From positions 1-64,000 of the forward strand of contig NZ_MSTQ01000022.1 of the NCBI RefSeq assembly GCF_001945365.1: DNA of 64,000 nt. The letters run 5' to 3'. This DNA is from Pseudomonas reinekei. Lineage in GTDB: Bacteria > Pseudomonadota > Gammaproteobacteria > Pseudomonadales > Pseudomonadaceae. Positions 9,901 to 18,668 of this stretch are shown here, in pieces. The first letter of the stretch is position 1. Each line of letters starts with the position of its first letter. The notes beneath the pieces were generated by a model. It searched no databases. It saw only the letters and a list, made by a program, of their open reading frames with translations, and was not told the origin of the DNA. A program made the translations under genes and the position numbers.

Positions 9901-12470
9901 CCGTGCGCTGGATGAAACCTGTGGGGCAATGCCGCGACCTGCTGCGCCGTTCGTTTGTGGCGGCGAACCGCATCGGTGATCTGCCGTATGGCGCCTACGC
10001 GGGCAATAACCTTACTGCCGACTTGCTCTTTGCCGGCGAGCCGTTGTCCGAAGTGCAGGGTGAATCCGAACAGGGTCTGGCTTACGCCAGGAAGGTGCGC
10101 TTCGGGTTGGTGGTTGATTTTATCCTCACCCAATGGCTGCTGATCCGGATGCTGCGCGGCTTGACGCCGACCTTCGGACGCCTGGACGACGGCGAGTTGA
10201 ATGAGCAGGCCACTGAAGCCCACTTGTCCAGCACCCCGGATCTGGTACTGGCGGAGTGCTTGTACTGGGTTCGCAAGCTGCAGGCGCGCTACATGGCCGA
10301 CGATATTGAAGCGGCCATGGACGCCGCCGCCAAGGCGCAGGGGTTACTCTGGGTCTGCCAGTCGTTCTTCGAAGAAGCCGAATTCTATTTCCATGACGCG
10401 CTGGCCCGGGCAGCCTGGTGCGATGGCATACCGGTGAGCGAGCAAACGCAGCATTTGCTCGCCATGACCGCCGATCACCGGCAACTGCAGACCTGGGCAC
10501 AGCAGTGTCCGCAAAACTTTGCCAGCCGTGCGGCATTGGTCGGTGCCGAAATTGCCCGTGTCGAAGGGCGGTTGGTTGATGCCGAGTTGCTGTACGAGCA
10601 GGCTATCAAGTCGGCGCAGGACAGCGGCTTCAGCCATATCGAGGCGCTGGCCAACGAACTGGCCGCGCGTTTCTACGCCAGGCGTGGACTCGGCAAGATC
10701 GCCCATGTCTATTTGCAGGATGCCCGCTACGGCTACCTGCGTTGGGGCGCCGACGGCAAGGTGCGGGAGCTCGACGCGAAGTATCCATCGCTGAGGACCC
10801 AAGCGCACACGCTCGGCCCGACCACCACCATGGCCACGGCGGTCGAACACCTTGACCTTGCCACGGTTCTCAAAGTGTCCCAGGCCCTGTCCAGCGAAAT
10901 CGTTCTGGAGAAACTGATCGATACGGTCATGTTCACCGCCATCGAACAGGCCGGCGCCGAGCGGGGATTGTTGATCCTGTCGGACGGTGGCGAGCACCGG
11001 ATCGTCGCGCAAGTGACCACCGCTGACGACACCACCCTGTTGCGCGATACGCCGGTGAGTTCGCAATTGTTGCCGGAGTCTGTTCTCTATCATGTCCTGC
11101 GCACCCGTGAGAGCGTTGTTCTCGACGACGCCGTGGCCGAGGCGATGTTTGCCACAGACCCGTACATTCGTCAGCAGCGCGCGCGCTCGATTCTGTGTTT
11201 GCCGTTGATGATCCAGGCCAAGTTGGTGGGGGCGCTCTACCTCGAAAACAATCTGACCGCCCGGGCATTCAGCCCCGACCGGATCGCCGTGCTCAAACTG
11301 GTGGCGTCGCAGGCGGCGATCTCGCTGGAAAATGCTCGTCTGTACCGCGAGGTCGCAGAGCGCGAAGCGAAGATCCGCCGATTGGTCGACGCCAACATCA
11401 TCGGTATCGTCGTGTGGAATGCCGAGGGTGACCTTGTCGAGGCCAATGATGCGTTCCTGCGCATGCTGAGCTTCAATCGCGAGGATCTGGTCTCGGGCCG
11501 CATGAACTGGCGCGCATTGACGGTGCCGGAGTATCGCGAAGTCAGCGAGCGTTCGATGCGGCAAGCGGTGCAAACCGGCCACGCTCAACCCTTCGAGAAG
11601 GAGTACTACAAAAAGGATGGTAGCCGCCTGCCGGTCATTGTCGGTTTGGCGATGTTCGAGGCCAACAGCAAGGAAGGGGTGGCTTTCGTGCTGGACCTGA
11701 GTGAACGCAAGCAGGCGGAAGAAAAAATCCGTGAAAGCGAGCGGCGCTATCGCGAGGTGCAGACCGAGTTGTCCCACGCCAACCGCGTCGCGACCATGGG
11801 CCAGCTCGTGGCGTCGATCGCTCACGAAGTCAATCAGCCGATCGCCGCCGCCATCCTCAACGCCAATGCCGCGCAGCGCTGGCTGAACGCCCGGCCGCCC
11901 GAGCTCGACGAAGTCCGCCATGTGCTCAGCAGTCTCATCGAGGATGCGAACCGGGCTGCGGATGTGTTAGGGCGGATCCGCGGGCATATCCGCAAGGCGC
12001 CTCCGCAGAAAGGTCCGGTGGACATCAATGCGGCCATCGGCGAAATGATCGGCTTCACCCGGAGCCAGATCCTGAAAACTGGCACCGTGCTGCAGACACA
12101 ACTCACCGATGGGCTGCCGCTCATCGAGGGCGACCGCGTTGAGCTGCAACAGGTGCTGCTCAACCTGATCATGAATGCACTGGAGGCCATGAGCAGCACC
12201 CGTGAAGGCGAGCGGCACTTGCAGGTCCGCGCGGAGCCGGGCGATGTCGGTTACGTGCGGGTCAGCGTCAGCGATTCAGGCCCGGGCTTTCCGGTGGAAA
12301 ACACCAATCAGGTGTTCACTTCCTTCTACACCACCAAGCCGACGGGGCTGGGGTTGGGATTGTCGATCTGTCGCTCGATCATCGAGGCCCATGGCGGCCG
12401 TTTATGGGCCGGCGCCAACCAGCCTGGCGGGGCCACTGTGCAGTTCACGCTTCCCGTGGTGCAGCGGTGA
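6999..12470 (+). CDS. Giant hybrid: protein-kinase-like / AAA ATPase / GAF / PAS / histidine kinase
   Basis: About 1,823 residues. Order: Ser/Thr kinase-like domain (about 1-270; catalytic loop LVHKDIKPSHILV near 117), AAA/NTPase domain with Walker A GYSGIGKSS (about 320) and Walker B LFLDDLQWLD (about 445), a long helical TPR-like middle, GAF (about 1310-1445), PAS (about 1458-1567), HisKA with AHEVNQP (H near 1608) and HATPase (SDSGPGF, TGLGLGLSICR). The kinase domain has GFG where DFG is expected (LTGFGLASRL) and no clear VAIK lysine, so it may be a pseudokinase. The start is uncertain; GGAAAA precedes 6999 and an in-frame ATG lies at 6987. Receiver genes flank it on both sides. Confidence 0.9.
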   Translation: MQILWDDGERIFCRELRSSASGESTVLVARPAAEQPLPACLGRLAHEFALKGELEGSWAVRPLEMLREAGQMQLVLEDPGGEPLLQLLAAPMEISVFLCHAIGIAVVLGKLHQRGLVHKDIKPSHILVNCADGQARLTGFGLASRLPRERQAPETIAGTLAYMAPEQTGRMNRSIDSRSDLYSFGVTLYQMLTGSLPFTATDPIEWVHCHIAKKPLPPSARVETIPDVLSGIVMKLLAKTAEDRYQTAAGVEHDLRRCLADWQQQRQINAFMLSEHGTSDRLMIPEKLYGREQEVETLVAAFGRIVANGAPELVLVTGYSGIGKSSVVNELHKVLVPPRGIFASGKFDQYRRDVPYSTLVQAFQSLVRSLLGKNDAELAHWRDALHEALEANARLITDLIPELKLIIGEPPPVPALDPQQAQRRFLLVFRRFIGVFARADHPLALFLDDLQWLDTATLDLLEDLLTRSDMRHLMLVGAYRSNEVDVTHPLTSKLQAIRDAGGRVDEITLAPLTKAHIEQLITEALHDEVARIEPLAQLVLDKTAGNPFFVIQFLQALAEEQLLTFDHAARRWCWDPDRIHAKGYTDNIVDLMVDKLTRLKPETQQALQQLACLGHVAGIAALSTAMGVPQAQVRTVLWDAIRQELVERLDDAYGFVHDRIHEAAYSLIPKDSRAEAHLRIGRLLASQTPAQELEEAIFDIVGQLNLGASLLTERSEREQLAEFNLIAGQRAKASTAYASALNYLTTGAHLSGDDCWERRHGLVFALALNRAECELLTGKLTLADKRLAALSGRARTVTERASVACLQMDVYLLLDRSDAAVAVCLDYLRHVGIEWSAHPSDDEVRREYDQIGSLLGDRAIEDLIDLPLMKDPTSLVTVNALGKLFAPALQTDANLSCLTICKAVSLSLEWGNCDASCVLYANVFRVAGRRFGDYQIGFRFGQLGCDLVEQRGLTRFEASTYLCFSCFAVRWMKPVGQCRDLLRRSFVAANRIGDLPYGAYAGNNLTADLLFAGEPLSEVQGESEQGLAYARKVRFGLVVDFILTQWLLIRMLRGLTPTFGRLDDGELNEQATEAHLSSTPDLVLAECLYWVRKLQARYMADDIEAAMDAAAKAQGLLWVCQSFFEEAEFYFHDALARAAWCDGIPVSEQTQHLLAMTADHRQLQTWAQQCPQNFASRAALVGAEIARVEGRLVDAELLYEQAIKSAQDSGFSHIEALANELAARFYARRGLGKIAHVYLQDARYGYLRWGADGKVRELDAKYPSLRTQAHTLGPTTTMATAVEHLDLATVLKVSQALSSEIVLEKLIDTVMFTAIEQAGAERGLLILSDGGEHRIVAQVTTADDTTLLRDTPVSSQLLPESVLYHVLRTRESVVLDDAVAEAMFATDPYIRQQRARSILCLPLMIQAKLVGALYLENNLTARAFSPDRIAVLKLVASQAAISLENARLYREVAEREAKIRRLVDANIIGIVVWNAEGDLVEANDAFLRMLSFNREDLVSGRMNWRALTVPEYREVSERSMRQAVQTGHAQPFEKEYYKKDGSRLPVIVGLAMFEANSKEGVAFVLDLSERKQAEEKIRESERRYREVQTELSHANRVATMGQLVASIAHEVNQPIAAAILNANAAQRWLNARPPELDEVRHVLSSLIEDANRAADVLGRIRGHIRKAPPQKGPVDINAAIGEMIGFTRSQILKTGTVLQTQLTDGLPLIEGDRVELQQVLLNLIMNALEAMSSTREGERHLQVRAEPGDVGYVRVSVSDSGPGFPVENTNQVFTSFYTTKPTGLGLGLSICRSIIEAHGGRLWAGANQPGGATVQFTLPVVQR

Positions 12471-12557
12471 GTATGGTTGGCCAATGCCCACGTCATACCT
12501 AAGTTTATGTGGGGCATATTAATGGGTCTAATCAACTAATCGGATGTACAAATGAAT

Positions 12558-12600
12558 CTCCGCAACCCCGACGATATAGTGAGTCTCAAGGGTTGCGGAG
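12558..12600 (+). promoter_or_regulatory. Perfect 11-bp inverted repeat enclosing the Shine-Dalgarno of the LRAT-like gene
   Basis: CTCCGCAACCC (12558-12568) and GGGTTGCGGAG (12590-12600) are perfect complements with a 21-base loop. The right arm carries GGAG, 9 bases before the GTG start at 12610, so folding in mRNA would hide the ribosome site. It may equally be a protein operator. Confidence 0.6.
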
Positions 12601-12609
12601 AACGTTATC

Positions 12610-13170
12610 GTGAAAAACTCAATAGCTAATCTCATCGAAGGATTTTCATTACTGCGTTCGAAAGCACTGGAACTCTTGAGGCTGACGACCAGCGTATTGG
12701 GCCGATATTCAGATGCCCGCCTTTTGCACAGCTACTTGCTTGCCGAACCCTTGTTGAATAGCGAACGGGCATTTGTTCACTCACCGGTCGGCTCGCACCT
12801 GATCAGCCCGCGCCGGTTCTACATCCATCACGGCATTCACTTGGGAGGCGGCCGCGTCGCTCATTACGCCGGGTACAGCGGTTCAATCAAACCAGGGCCG
12901 ATCGAGGTCACCGATCTGGAAAGCTTCGCCGGCGGCAGGCCCGTGTGGATACTCCAGGAACGCAGCGAATATTCCAGCGCTGAAATCGTCAGTCGCGCGC
13001 GTTCGAGAGTCGGTGAACGTCACTACCGGATTTTTTCCAACAACTGCGAGCACTTTTGCAGTTGGTGCACCCGTGGCAAAAGTTACAGCGTGCAGGTGGA
13101 AGCGTTGCTGCGTTCACCACGGGGGTTCTTTTCGATGATTTCAGCCCTGCAACCGCGCTTCATTGCATAA
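12610..13170 (+). CDS. LRAT-domain protein (NlpC/P60-like fold)
   Basis: 186 residues. The catalytic pattern of lecithin-retinol-acyltransferase-like proteins is visible: RRFYIHHGIHLGGGRVAHYAG supplies the histidines and NNCEHFCSWC the cysteine nucleophile. Bacterial LRAT proteins are thought to act on acyl-lipid or amide bonds; substrate unknown. GTG start, with the only Shine-Dalgarno inside a hairpin arm. A hydrophobic patch precedes the domain but there is no clear signal peptide. Sits between the giant kinase and a FixJ-like gene. Confidence 0.82.
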   Translation: MKNSIANLIEGFSLLRSKALELLRLTTSVLGRYSDARLLHSYLLAEPLLNSERAFVHSPVGSHLISPRRFYIHHGIHLGGGRVAHYAGYSGSIKPGPIEVTDLESFAGGRPVWILQERSEYSSAEIVSRARSRVGERHYRIFSNNCEHFCSWCTRGKSYSVQVEALLRSPRGFFSMISALQPRFIA

Positions 13171-13278
13171 CCTGAGCAAGGCCCGCCATCATGCTACAAC
13201 CGCACACTAGGGGCATGCCGGACGCACGATGGGGCTGTGCTACACTTTTTTTCGTCAATTTCACGAAGAGCGTCGTGC

Positions 13279-13920
13279 ATGAGCGCCCCAGCCTGTGAGC
13301 CGCAAAGCAATGGTTCTATCGTGTACGTGGTGGATGATGACGCCTCCATTCGCGACGCACTGAGCAACCTTTTGCGCTCGGCCGGCATCCGTGTCGAAAC
13401 CTTCGCCTCCACGGCGGAATTTCTCAGCCAGCCGAAGACCGGCAGCGCCAGTTGCCTGGTTCTGGATGTACGCCTGCAAGGCAACAGCGGGCTGGACTTC
13501 CAGCGTCAACTGGTTGAAACCAACACGACCATTCCCATTATTTTCATCACCGGCCATGGTGACATCGAAATGTCGGTCAAGGCGATGAAAGCCGGGGCCG
13601 TGGACTTCCTGGCAAAGCCGTTTCGTGAACAGGATCTGCTGGACGCGGTATCCAGCGCACTGCAAACCGATATCAAGCGCCGTGAACTCGAACGGCAATC
13701 TTCGAACCTGCATGCTGACTACCAATCACTGACGGCCCGTGAAAAAGAAGTCATGACGCTTGCCGTCAAAGGCCTGATGAACAAGCAGATCGCCGGGCAA
13801 ATGAACCTGAGCGAAATCACCGTCAAAATTCACCGGTCCCATGCCATGAAGAAGATGCACGCCCGGTCCTTTGCGGACTTGGTGCGCATGGCGCACGCAC
13901 TGGGAGCTGGGAATAGTTGA
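13279..13920 (+). CDS. FixJ-type response regulator (receiver + LuxR HTH)
   Basis: 213 residues: receiver with VVDDD near 17-21, phosphoacceptor D63 in CLVLDVRL, Lys in FLAKPFRE, then a LuxR/FixJ HTH (LTAREKEVMTLAVKGLMNKQIAGQ, here split for clarity as LTAREKEVM and GLMNKQIAGQ). Start chosen at MSAPACEP because GAAGAG lies upstream. It is the obvious DNA-binding partner of the HisKA domain encoded by 6999-12470, although the LRAT gene lies between them. Confidence 0.9.
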   Translation: MSAPACEPQSNGSIVYVVDDDASIRDALSNLLRSAGIRVETFASTAEFLSQPKTGSASCLVLDVRLQGNSGLDFQRQLVETNTTIPIIFITGHGDIEMSVKAMKAGAVDFLAKPFREQDLLDAVSSALQTDIKRRELERQSSNLHADYQSLTAREKEVMTLAVKGLMNKQIAGQMNLSEITVKIHRSHAMKKMHARSFADLVRMAHALGAGNS

Positions 13921-14080
13921 TGAGTTGCGTCTGACGCGCGAATACCTTGTTGCCCGTCTCATACTGGGTACTCAATCGATAAAGTGATTGAAAAAAATCC
14001 CCATACGCTTTAAACGGAAAGATCACTGGCACATTGCTAGTAATCAGTAAGTATCGCCAGGTTTGGCTCAGGGAGCGCTG

Positions 14081-16975
14081 ATGAGTTTTGGTACACTGAC
14101 CGACTCCCCACAATTGACCGATTGCGAAACTGTTTCACCTCAATCAACAGGCAACCCGGATACGGTCTGCGTGGCGGGCGTTGCCCGCGAGGACACGATC
14201 GATCAATTGCTGGAGACGGCGCGTAGCTGGAGCTACACCAACACGTGGGTGTTTTATCGCGCCGGTGAACAATTGCATTGGGTCGGACAAGGTGACCCGC
14301 AGGTGCAGTGGCCTGCAAACATCGACAATGAAGCGTTTGAAACCTTTTGCCAGACCCGGCATTTGCACCGCTGGCCGACCGGCAGAGGCGAAAGTGAATT
14401 GGGTTGGCTGCTGGCGCCAGAGGATCAGGCCGCAGAACCGGCACTCGCCGAATTCGCCCTGCGCCTGGGCGTAGAGTTACAGACCAGCACCCTTGCCCGT
14501 GCGCAGATCACACAGCGTGTGTTGTATGAAATCACCTACCTGGCCAGTTCAACCCGCGACCGCTCGGTTTTCCTGGTGGGCGTGCACAGGCTGCTGGCCA
14601 GCCTGATCGACGCGGAGAACTTCTATCTCGCGTTGTATGACCCGCACAGTGGCAAGATCGACTACCCGTATTACGTCGACATCATCGACGCGGATGCGGT
14701 GGAGTCCTCGCACTACGAATACCTTGACCCTTCGCACCTGTCGCTGACCGGTCAAGTCCTCACCACCGGCCAGCCGTTGCTGATCGATGCCGCCGGCATT
14801 CTCGCGGCCCAGGCCGAGGAGCGCTTTTACTGCGTGGGTGATCGTCCCGAGTTCTGGATGGGCGCACCGTTGAAAAATGCCTCGGACGACGTGTTTGGCA
14901 TGTTGGCGATGCAGGTCTATGACGTTTCGCGCATCTACTGCGCTGAAGACCGCGCGCTGTTTCTGGTGGTGGCGCGCCACGTGGCCATGGCACTGGACCG
15001 CATTCTGCATCGCGAGGACCTGGAACAAACGGTGATGCGCCGTACCCTGGAGTTGTCGGCACTCAACGACGCCCTGCGCCAGGAAGTGACTGAGCGCGAG
15101 CGCGCCGAGCATCTGCAGAGCGCGTTGTTCCAGATTGCTGAGTTGTCGAGCCAGCCAGGCGACATGGCCGAATTGTTCCAGACCTTGCATGGGATCGTCG
15201 GTGACTTGCTGTTTGCGCAGAATTTCTACATTGCGCTGTTTGACGATGCCACCAATGAAGTGACCTTTCCCTATTACGTGGACGAGCGACAGACCATCTG
15301 CCCGGCAGCGCGGCGAGGGCGCCGGGGGCTGACCGAGTACGTGATCCGCCAGCGTCGACCTTGCCTGATCGACGTCGGCGAGGCTGAGCGATTGGCCGCA
15401 TACGGGGAGATTGAACTGGCCCCGTTGGCTGTCCGGTCGCATTCGTGGCTGGGCATTCCATTGTTCGATGGCGATGTGGTGCGTGGCGTGCTGGCGGTGC
15501 AAAGCTATACCTCGCAGGTGTTGTACACCCAGCGTGATCAGGAACTGCTGACCTTCGTGTCGCGCCACATCGACACGGCGTTGTCACGACGCACCGCCGC
15601 CGAAGCAATCCACGCCGCCAACCTCAAGCTCGAGGCCCGGGTGCAGAACCGCACCCGCGAGCTCGATCACGCCAATGCCAAGTTGCAGCACGAAAACGCT
15701 CACGATGCACTGACCGGGCTACCGAATCGCACCTACTTGCAACAGCGCCTCAACCTGGCCTGGTCGCGCTTCGGCAGCGAAGGCGGACACCTGGCGGTGA
15801 TGTTCATCGACCTCGACCGTTTCAAGATGGTCAACGACAGTCTCGGCCATCATTTTGGTGACCTGCTGTTGATGCAGGCTGCCCACCGTCTGCGCGGCTG
15901 CCTGCGCGAAAGCGACATGTTGGCGCGCCTGGGCGGCGACGAGTTTTCGGTGCTCGCGCCCGAGGCGCCGCTGGAGGTGGTGATTGAAATCGCCGAGCGG
16001 ATACTGGTGGCGTTCGACCTGCCGTTTTTCATCAATGGCCATGAAGTTTTTTCGTCCTGCAGTATCGGTATCGTCAGCGCTGACAATCAGTTCCACCACG
16101 AGCCCGCCGACTTGCTGCGCGATGCCGATGCGGCGATGTACCGGGTCAAGAGTGCCGGGCGAGACAGCTACGCGGTGTTTAACCAGGAAGTGCGCCGTGA
16201 AGTCTCGGACCAGGTCGAGCGGGAAGGGGCCTTGCGCAACGCGCTCAAACGTTCCGACGAACTGCTGCCATATTTCCAGCCGATCGTCAGCGTCGAAACC
16301 GGCGAACTGCTGGCCCTTGAGGCGCTGATCCGCTGGCATCAGCCGGGCGGGCGGGTGATCGCACCGGGCGAGTTCTTGCCGGATGTCGAGGGGTTGCGCC
16401 TGATCGGCCGCCTGGATTTGTACATGCTGGCCAGCATCGCCGCGATCCTCGCCCAACCCGAGCACGCCAACTGGCCGGCAGTGCACGTCAATTGCTCCAG
16501 CTACAGCATGACGCGCCCTGACTTCGCCAGTGATGTCCTTGCCCTGCTGGCGCAACACCAGGTCTCGCCCTCGCGGATCTGCCTGGAATTGACTGAAGGT
16601 GCGCTGGTGGCCGAGCCGGCGATTGCCCGCCAGACCATGCAGCAACTGGCTGACAACGGCATGACGGTGGTGCTCGATGACTTCGGCGCGGGGTTTTCAT
16701 CCCTGAGCTATGTTCATCAATACCAATTCAGCGGCTTGAAAATCGACAAGTCATTCATCCTCGAACTGACCACCAGCGCCCGCAGCCGCGCAATCGTCCG
16801 GGCCATCGTGCGGATGGCCGAATCACTGGACCTGAGCGTGGTGGCCGAGGGGGTAGAGGATCAAGCGACTCTGGATCTGCTGCGCGAAATAGGCGCAGGG
16901 CAGGCCCAGGGTTATTTCTTTGCCAAGCCGATGGGGCTGGAGGCGTTGTTGGCGAGCGCGGTGATGGAGCGTTAA
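14081..16975 (+). CDS. GAF-GAF-GGDEF-EAL cyclic-di-GMP signalling protein
   Basis: 964 residues, no membrane segment. Two GAF-like domains (about 150-305 and 355-505), each followed by a coiled coil, then GGDEF (intact RLGGDEFSVL near 619) and EAL (EALIRWH near 747, with ELTEGAL, DDFGAGFSSLSY and KIDKSFI). Both catalytic signatures are kept, so it could make and/or degrade c-di-GMP. Start at 14081 is preceded by AGGGAG. A bidirectional terminator lies about 120 bases downstream. Confidence 0.92.
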   Translation: MSFGTLTDSPQLTDCETVSPQSTGNPDTVCVAGVAREDTIDQLLETARSWSYTNTWVFYRAGEQLHWVGQGDPQVQWPANIDNEAFETFCQTRHLHRWPTGRGESELGWLLAPEDQAAEPALAEFALRLGVELQTSTLARAQITQRVLYEITYLASSTRDRSVFLVGVHRLLASLIDAENFYLALYDPHSGKIDYPYYVDIIDADAVESSHYEYLDPSHLSLTGQVLTTGQPLLIDAAGILAAQAEERFYCVGDRPEFWMGAPLKNASDDVFGMLAMQVYDVSRIYCAEDRALFLVVARHVAMALDRILHREDLEQTVMRRTLELSALNDALRQEVTERERAEHLQSALFQIAELSSQPGDMAELFQTLHGIVGDLLFAQNFYIALFDDATNEVTFPYYVDERQTICPAARRGRRGLTEYVIRQRRPCLIDVGEAERLAAYGEIELAPLAVRSHSWLGIPLFDGDVVRGVLAVQSYTSQVLYTQRDQELLTFVSRHIDTALSRRTAAEAIHAANLKLEARVQNRTRELDHANAKLQHENAHDALTGLPNRTYLQQRLNLAWSRFGSEGGHLAVMFIDLDRFKMVNDSLGHHFGDLLLMQAAHRLRGCLRESDMLARLGGDEFSVLAPEAPLEVVIEIAERILVAFDLPFFINGHEVFSSCSIGIVSADNQFHHEPADLLRDADAAMYRVKSAGRDSYAVFNQEVRREVSDQVEREGALRNALKRSDELLPYFQPIVSVETGELLALEALIRWHQPGGRVIAPGEFLPDVEGLRLIGRLDLYMLASIAAILAQPEHANWPAVHVNCSSYSMTRPDFASDVLALLAQHQVSPSRICLELTEGALVAEPAIARQTMQQLADNGMTVVLDDFGAGFSSLSYVHQYQFSGLKIDKSFILELTTSARSRAIVRAIVRMAESLDLSVVAEGVEDQATLDLLREIGAGQAQGYFFAKPMGLEALLASAVMER

Positions 16976-17023
16976 AAACTGCATCGTCGGCTGAGTTCTG
17001 CAATGCTCTGCACCAACTTCCAG

Positions 17024-17047
17024 TGTGGGAGCAAGCCGGCTCCCACA
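17024..17047. repeat. REP palindrome
   Basis: TGTGGGAG-caagccgg-CTCCCACA, a single short Pseudomonas REP hairpin between two genes. Confidence 0.85.
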
Positions 17048-17097
17048 AGGATTACCGCCAGCCTCCGCAAGTACCTGCAGGCAAAACACCGCCCACG

Positions 17098-17127
17098 AAA
17101 AAGCCCGGCTGATCAGGCCGGGCTTTT
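17098..17127. terminator. Bidirectional rho-independent terminator
   Basis: AAAAGCCCGGC and GCCGGGCTTTT form an 11-bp perfect stem with a 7-base loop, flanked by A on one side and T on the other. It serves the GGDEF-EAL gene from the left and the repeat-protein gene from the right. Confidence 0.9.
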
Positions 17128-17153
17128 CGAGGTGTTGCGGTGAAGCGATTCAA

Positions 17154-17555
17154 TCAGGCGACAGCGTTGCCTTTCAGACGATCCGAGCCATCAGCGGCAA
17201 CGGTGTTGCCTTTCAGGCGGTCGGAGCCGTCAGCGGCAACGGTGTTGCCTTTCAGGCGGTCGGAGCCGTCAGCGGCAACGGTGTTGCCTTTCAGGCGGTC
17301 GGAGCCATCAGCGGCAACGGTGTTGCCTTTCAGGCGGTCAGAACCATCGGCAGCGACGCGTTTTTCGATCAAACGATCCGAACCGCCTTCAGCCTCACGA
17401 TTCTGGATCAAACGATCCGAACCCCCTTCAGCCACACGGCTTTCAATCAATCGGTCCGAGCCGCCTTCAGCGACTACGGGTTGAGCAGAGGTCGCGGCAA
17501 ACGCGTTAACTGCGAAGATCGAGAATGCGATGCTGAGGATGGTCTGGCGTTTCAT
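17154..17555 (-). CDS. Secreted protein of eight 13-residue repeats
   Basis: 133 residues: signal peptide MKRQTILSIAFSIFAVNAFA, a short linker, then eight tandem 13-mers. Three have the form VAEGGSDRLIxxR and five are nearly identical VAADGSDRLKGNT. Such small repeat proteins occur in Pseudomonas, sometimes labelled phage infection protein; I know of no proven function. Start chosen at MKRQ, which gives a clean signal peptide. Ends at the shared bidirectional terminator. Confidence 0.75.
   Translation of the reverse strand: MKRQTILSIAFSIFAVNAFAATSAQPVVAEGGSDRLIESRVAEGGSDRLIQNREAEGGSDRLIEKRVAADGSDRLKGNTVAADGSDRLKGNTVAADGSDRLKGNTVAADGSDRLKGNTVAADGSDRLKGNAVA
17166..17477 (-). repeat. Eight tandem 39-bp coding repeats
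   Basis: The 312 bases coding the eight 13-residue units. The five gene-3'-end units are almost identical at DNA level, the three others diverged, which points to recent amplification from one end. Confidence 0.85.
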
Positions 17556-17840
17556 GATCGTGTGCTCCGGGGTGTTTGGTTGGTATGGAGCCAATGTTAC
17601 GCCGCACAATTTTTAAGAGAACTTCATTGAAGTGATGTTGAACATCGATGGCATTGATAGGGCGACCGCAGCGCCTATGGTCATGGTGATGATGGGGCGC
17701 AGTCTGTCGAACCGGGTGCGCCAGGTCATTGGTTACATCGCGGATCAACTGTATTGCGCGACCGCATCATTATCAGCCACGCCAATCACCCCTACAGTCA
17801 CCCTGACGATACTGTCCACTGCATCGCTAAGGTGTCTCCA

Positions 17841-18335
17841 ATGATTCAGCACATCCTCAAAACCACGTCCCTGGCAGCACTTCTTGTCGCCAGTGCAGCC
17901 GCGCCGCTTGTCCAGGCGCAACCCTTGCCCCTCGATAAAGTCGGCGCCGTACACAACGAAGACGTGGAATGGCGCAGCTTTCCCGCATTCCCGAAAGAAG
18001 TAAAACTCGCCATAGTGGCCGGCGACCCCAGCAAACCCGCGCCTTATGTCGTTCGAGTCAAAGTGCCCAACGGCACCAAATTAATGCCCCATACCCACCC
18101 TGAAAGCCGGATCTATACCGTCATGTCCGGTGTGTTCTACATCGGGTTCGGTACGGTTTTTGATCCAGACAAACTGGTTGCCTACGGGCCGGGTAGCGTC
18201 GTGATACTGCCGGCCAACACGCCGCACTTTCACTGGGCGAAATCCGGCGAGTACATCTCACAGGTTTACGGGACAGGGCCGCTGGGGCTCGAGTATGTTG
18301 ATAGCCATGACGATCCCCGGAATGCGCCGAAGTGA
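17841..18335 (+). CDS. Exported cupin-domain protein
   Basis: 164 residues with signal peptide (MIQHILKTTSLAALLVASAA... cleaved near AQA) and a cupin motif HTHPESRIYTVMSGVFYIGFG, later TPHFHWA. AAGGTG precedes the ATG at 17841. Similar in plan to the cupin at 5807. The frame opens further upstream, but only this start gives a signal peptide. Confidence 0.85.
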   Translation: MIQHILKTTSLAALLVASAAAPLVQAQPLPLDKVGAVHNEDVEWRSFPAFPKEVKLAIVAGDPSKPAPYVVRVKVPNGTKLMPHTHPESRIYTVMSGVFYIGFGTVFDPDKLVAYGPGSVVILPANTPHFHWAKSGEYISQVYGTGPLGLEYVDSHDDPRNAPK

Positions 18336-18370
18336 GCGTCGCTAATCCCTGAACCGGCCTGGAGCCCTGC

Positions 18371-18475
18371 ATGAAAATCGGCGTGATTTCCGATACCCAC
18401 GGTCTACTCCGCCCCGAAGCCCTCGCGGCGTTGCAAGGCTGTGAGCGGATTTTTCACGCCGGTGGTATCGGCTAA
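18371..18475 (+). pseudogene. N-terminal stub of a YfcE/MJ0936-type metallophosphoesterase
   Basis: 34 codons starting MKIGVISDTHGLLRPEAL and ending HAGGIG then TAA. The family N-terminus is MKIGxxSDTH...FHAGDIG; here the metal-binding Asp is Gly and the gene stops immediately after. The rest of the roughly 150-residue enzyme is missing, so this is a truncated remnant. Confidence 0.8.
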
Positions 18476-18668
18476 CCAGACACAGATCTATCTGCGTGGC
18501 TGCCCGTAAGTGACTTAAACAGATGATGGCGGTAGCGATTGCTCCTGCCCACGCTCGTCGTCGATGTTGCCCTGGTCTCAGATCTCGTCGATGCGTTTAT
18601 GTCAGGTCCGGAGTGGATGCTTGGGGTTATTGTTGGGCGACAAAATCCCCCGATAACCGAGACCGTAC

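Noticed and set aside
17166..17477. Regular 39-bp repeats that could be taken for a CRISPR array
   Set aside because: Repeats are head-to-tail without spacers and are coding (13-residue units behind a signal peptide).
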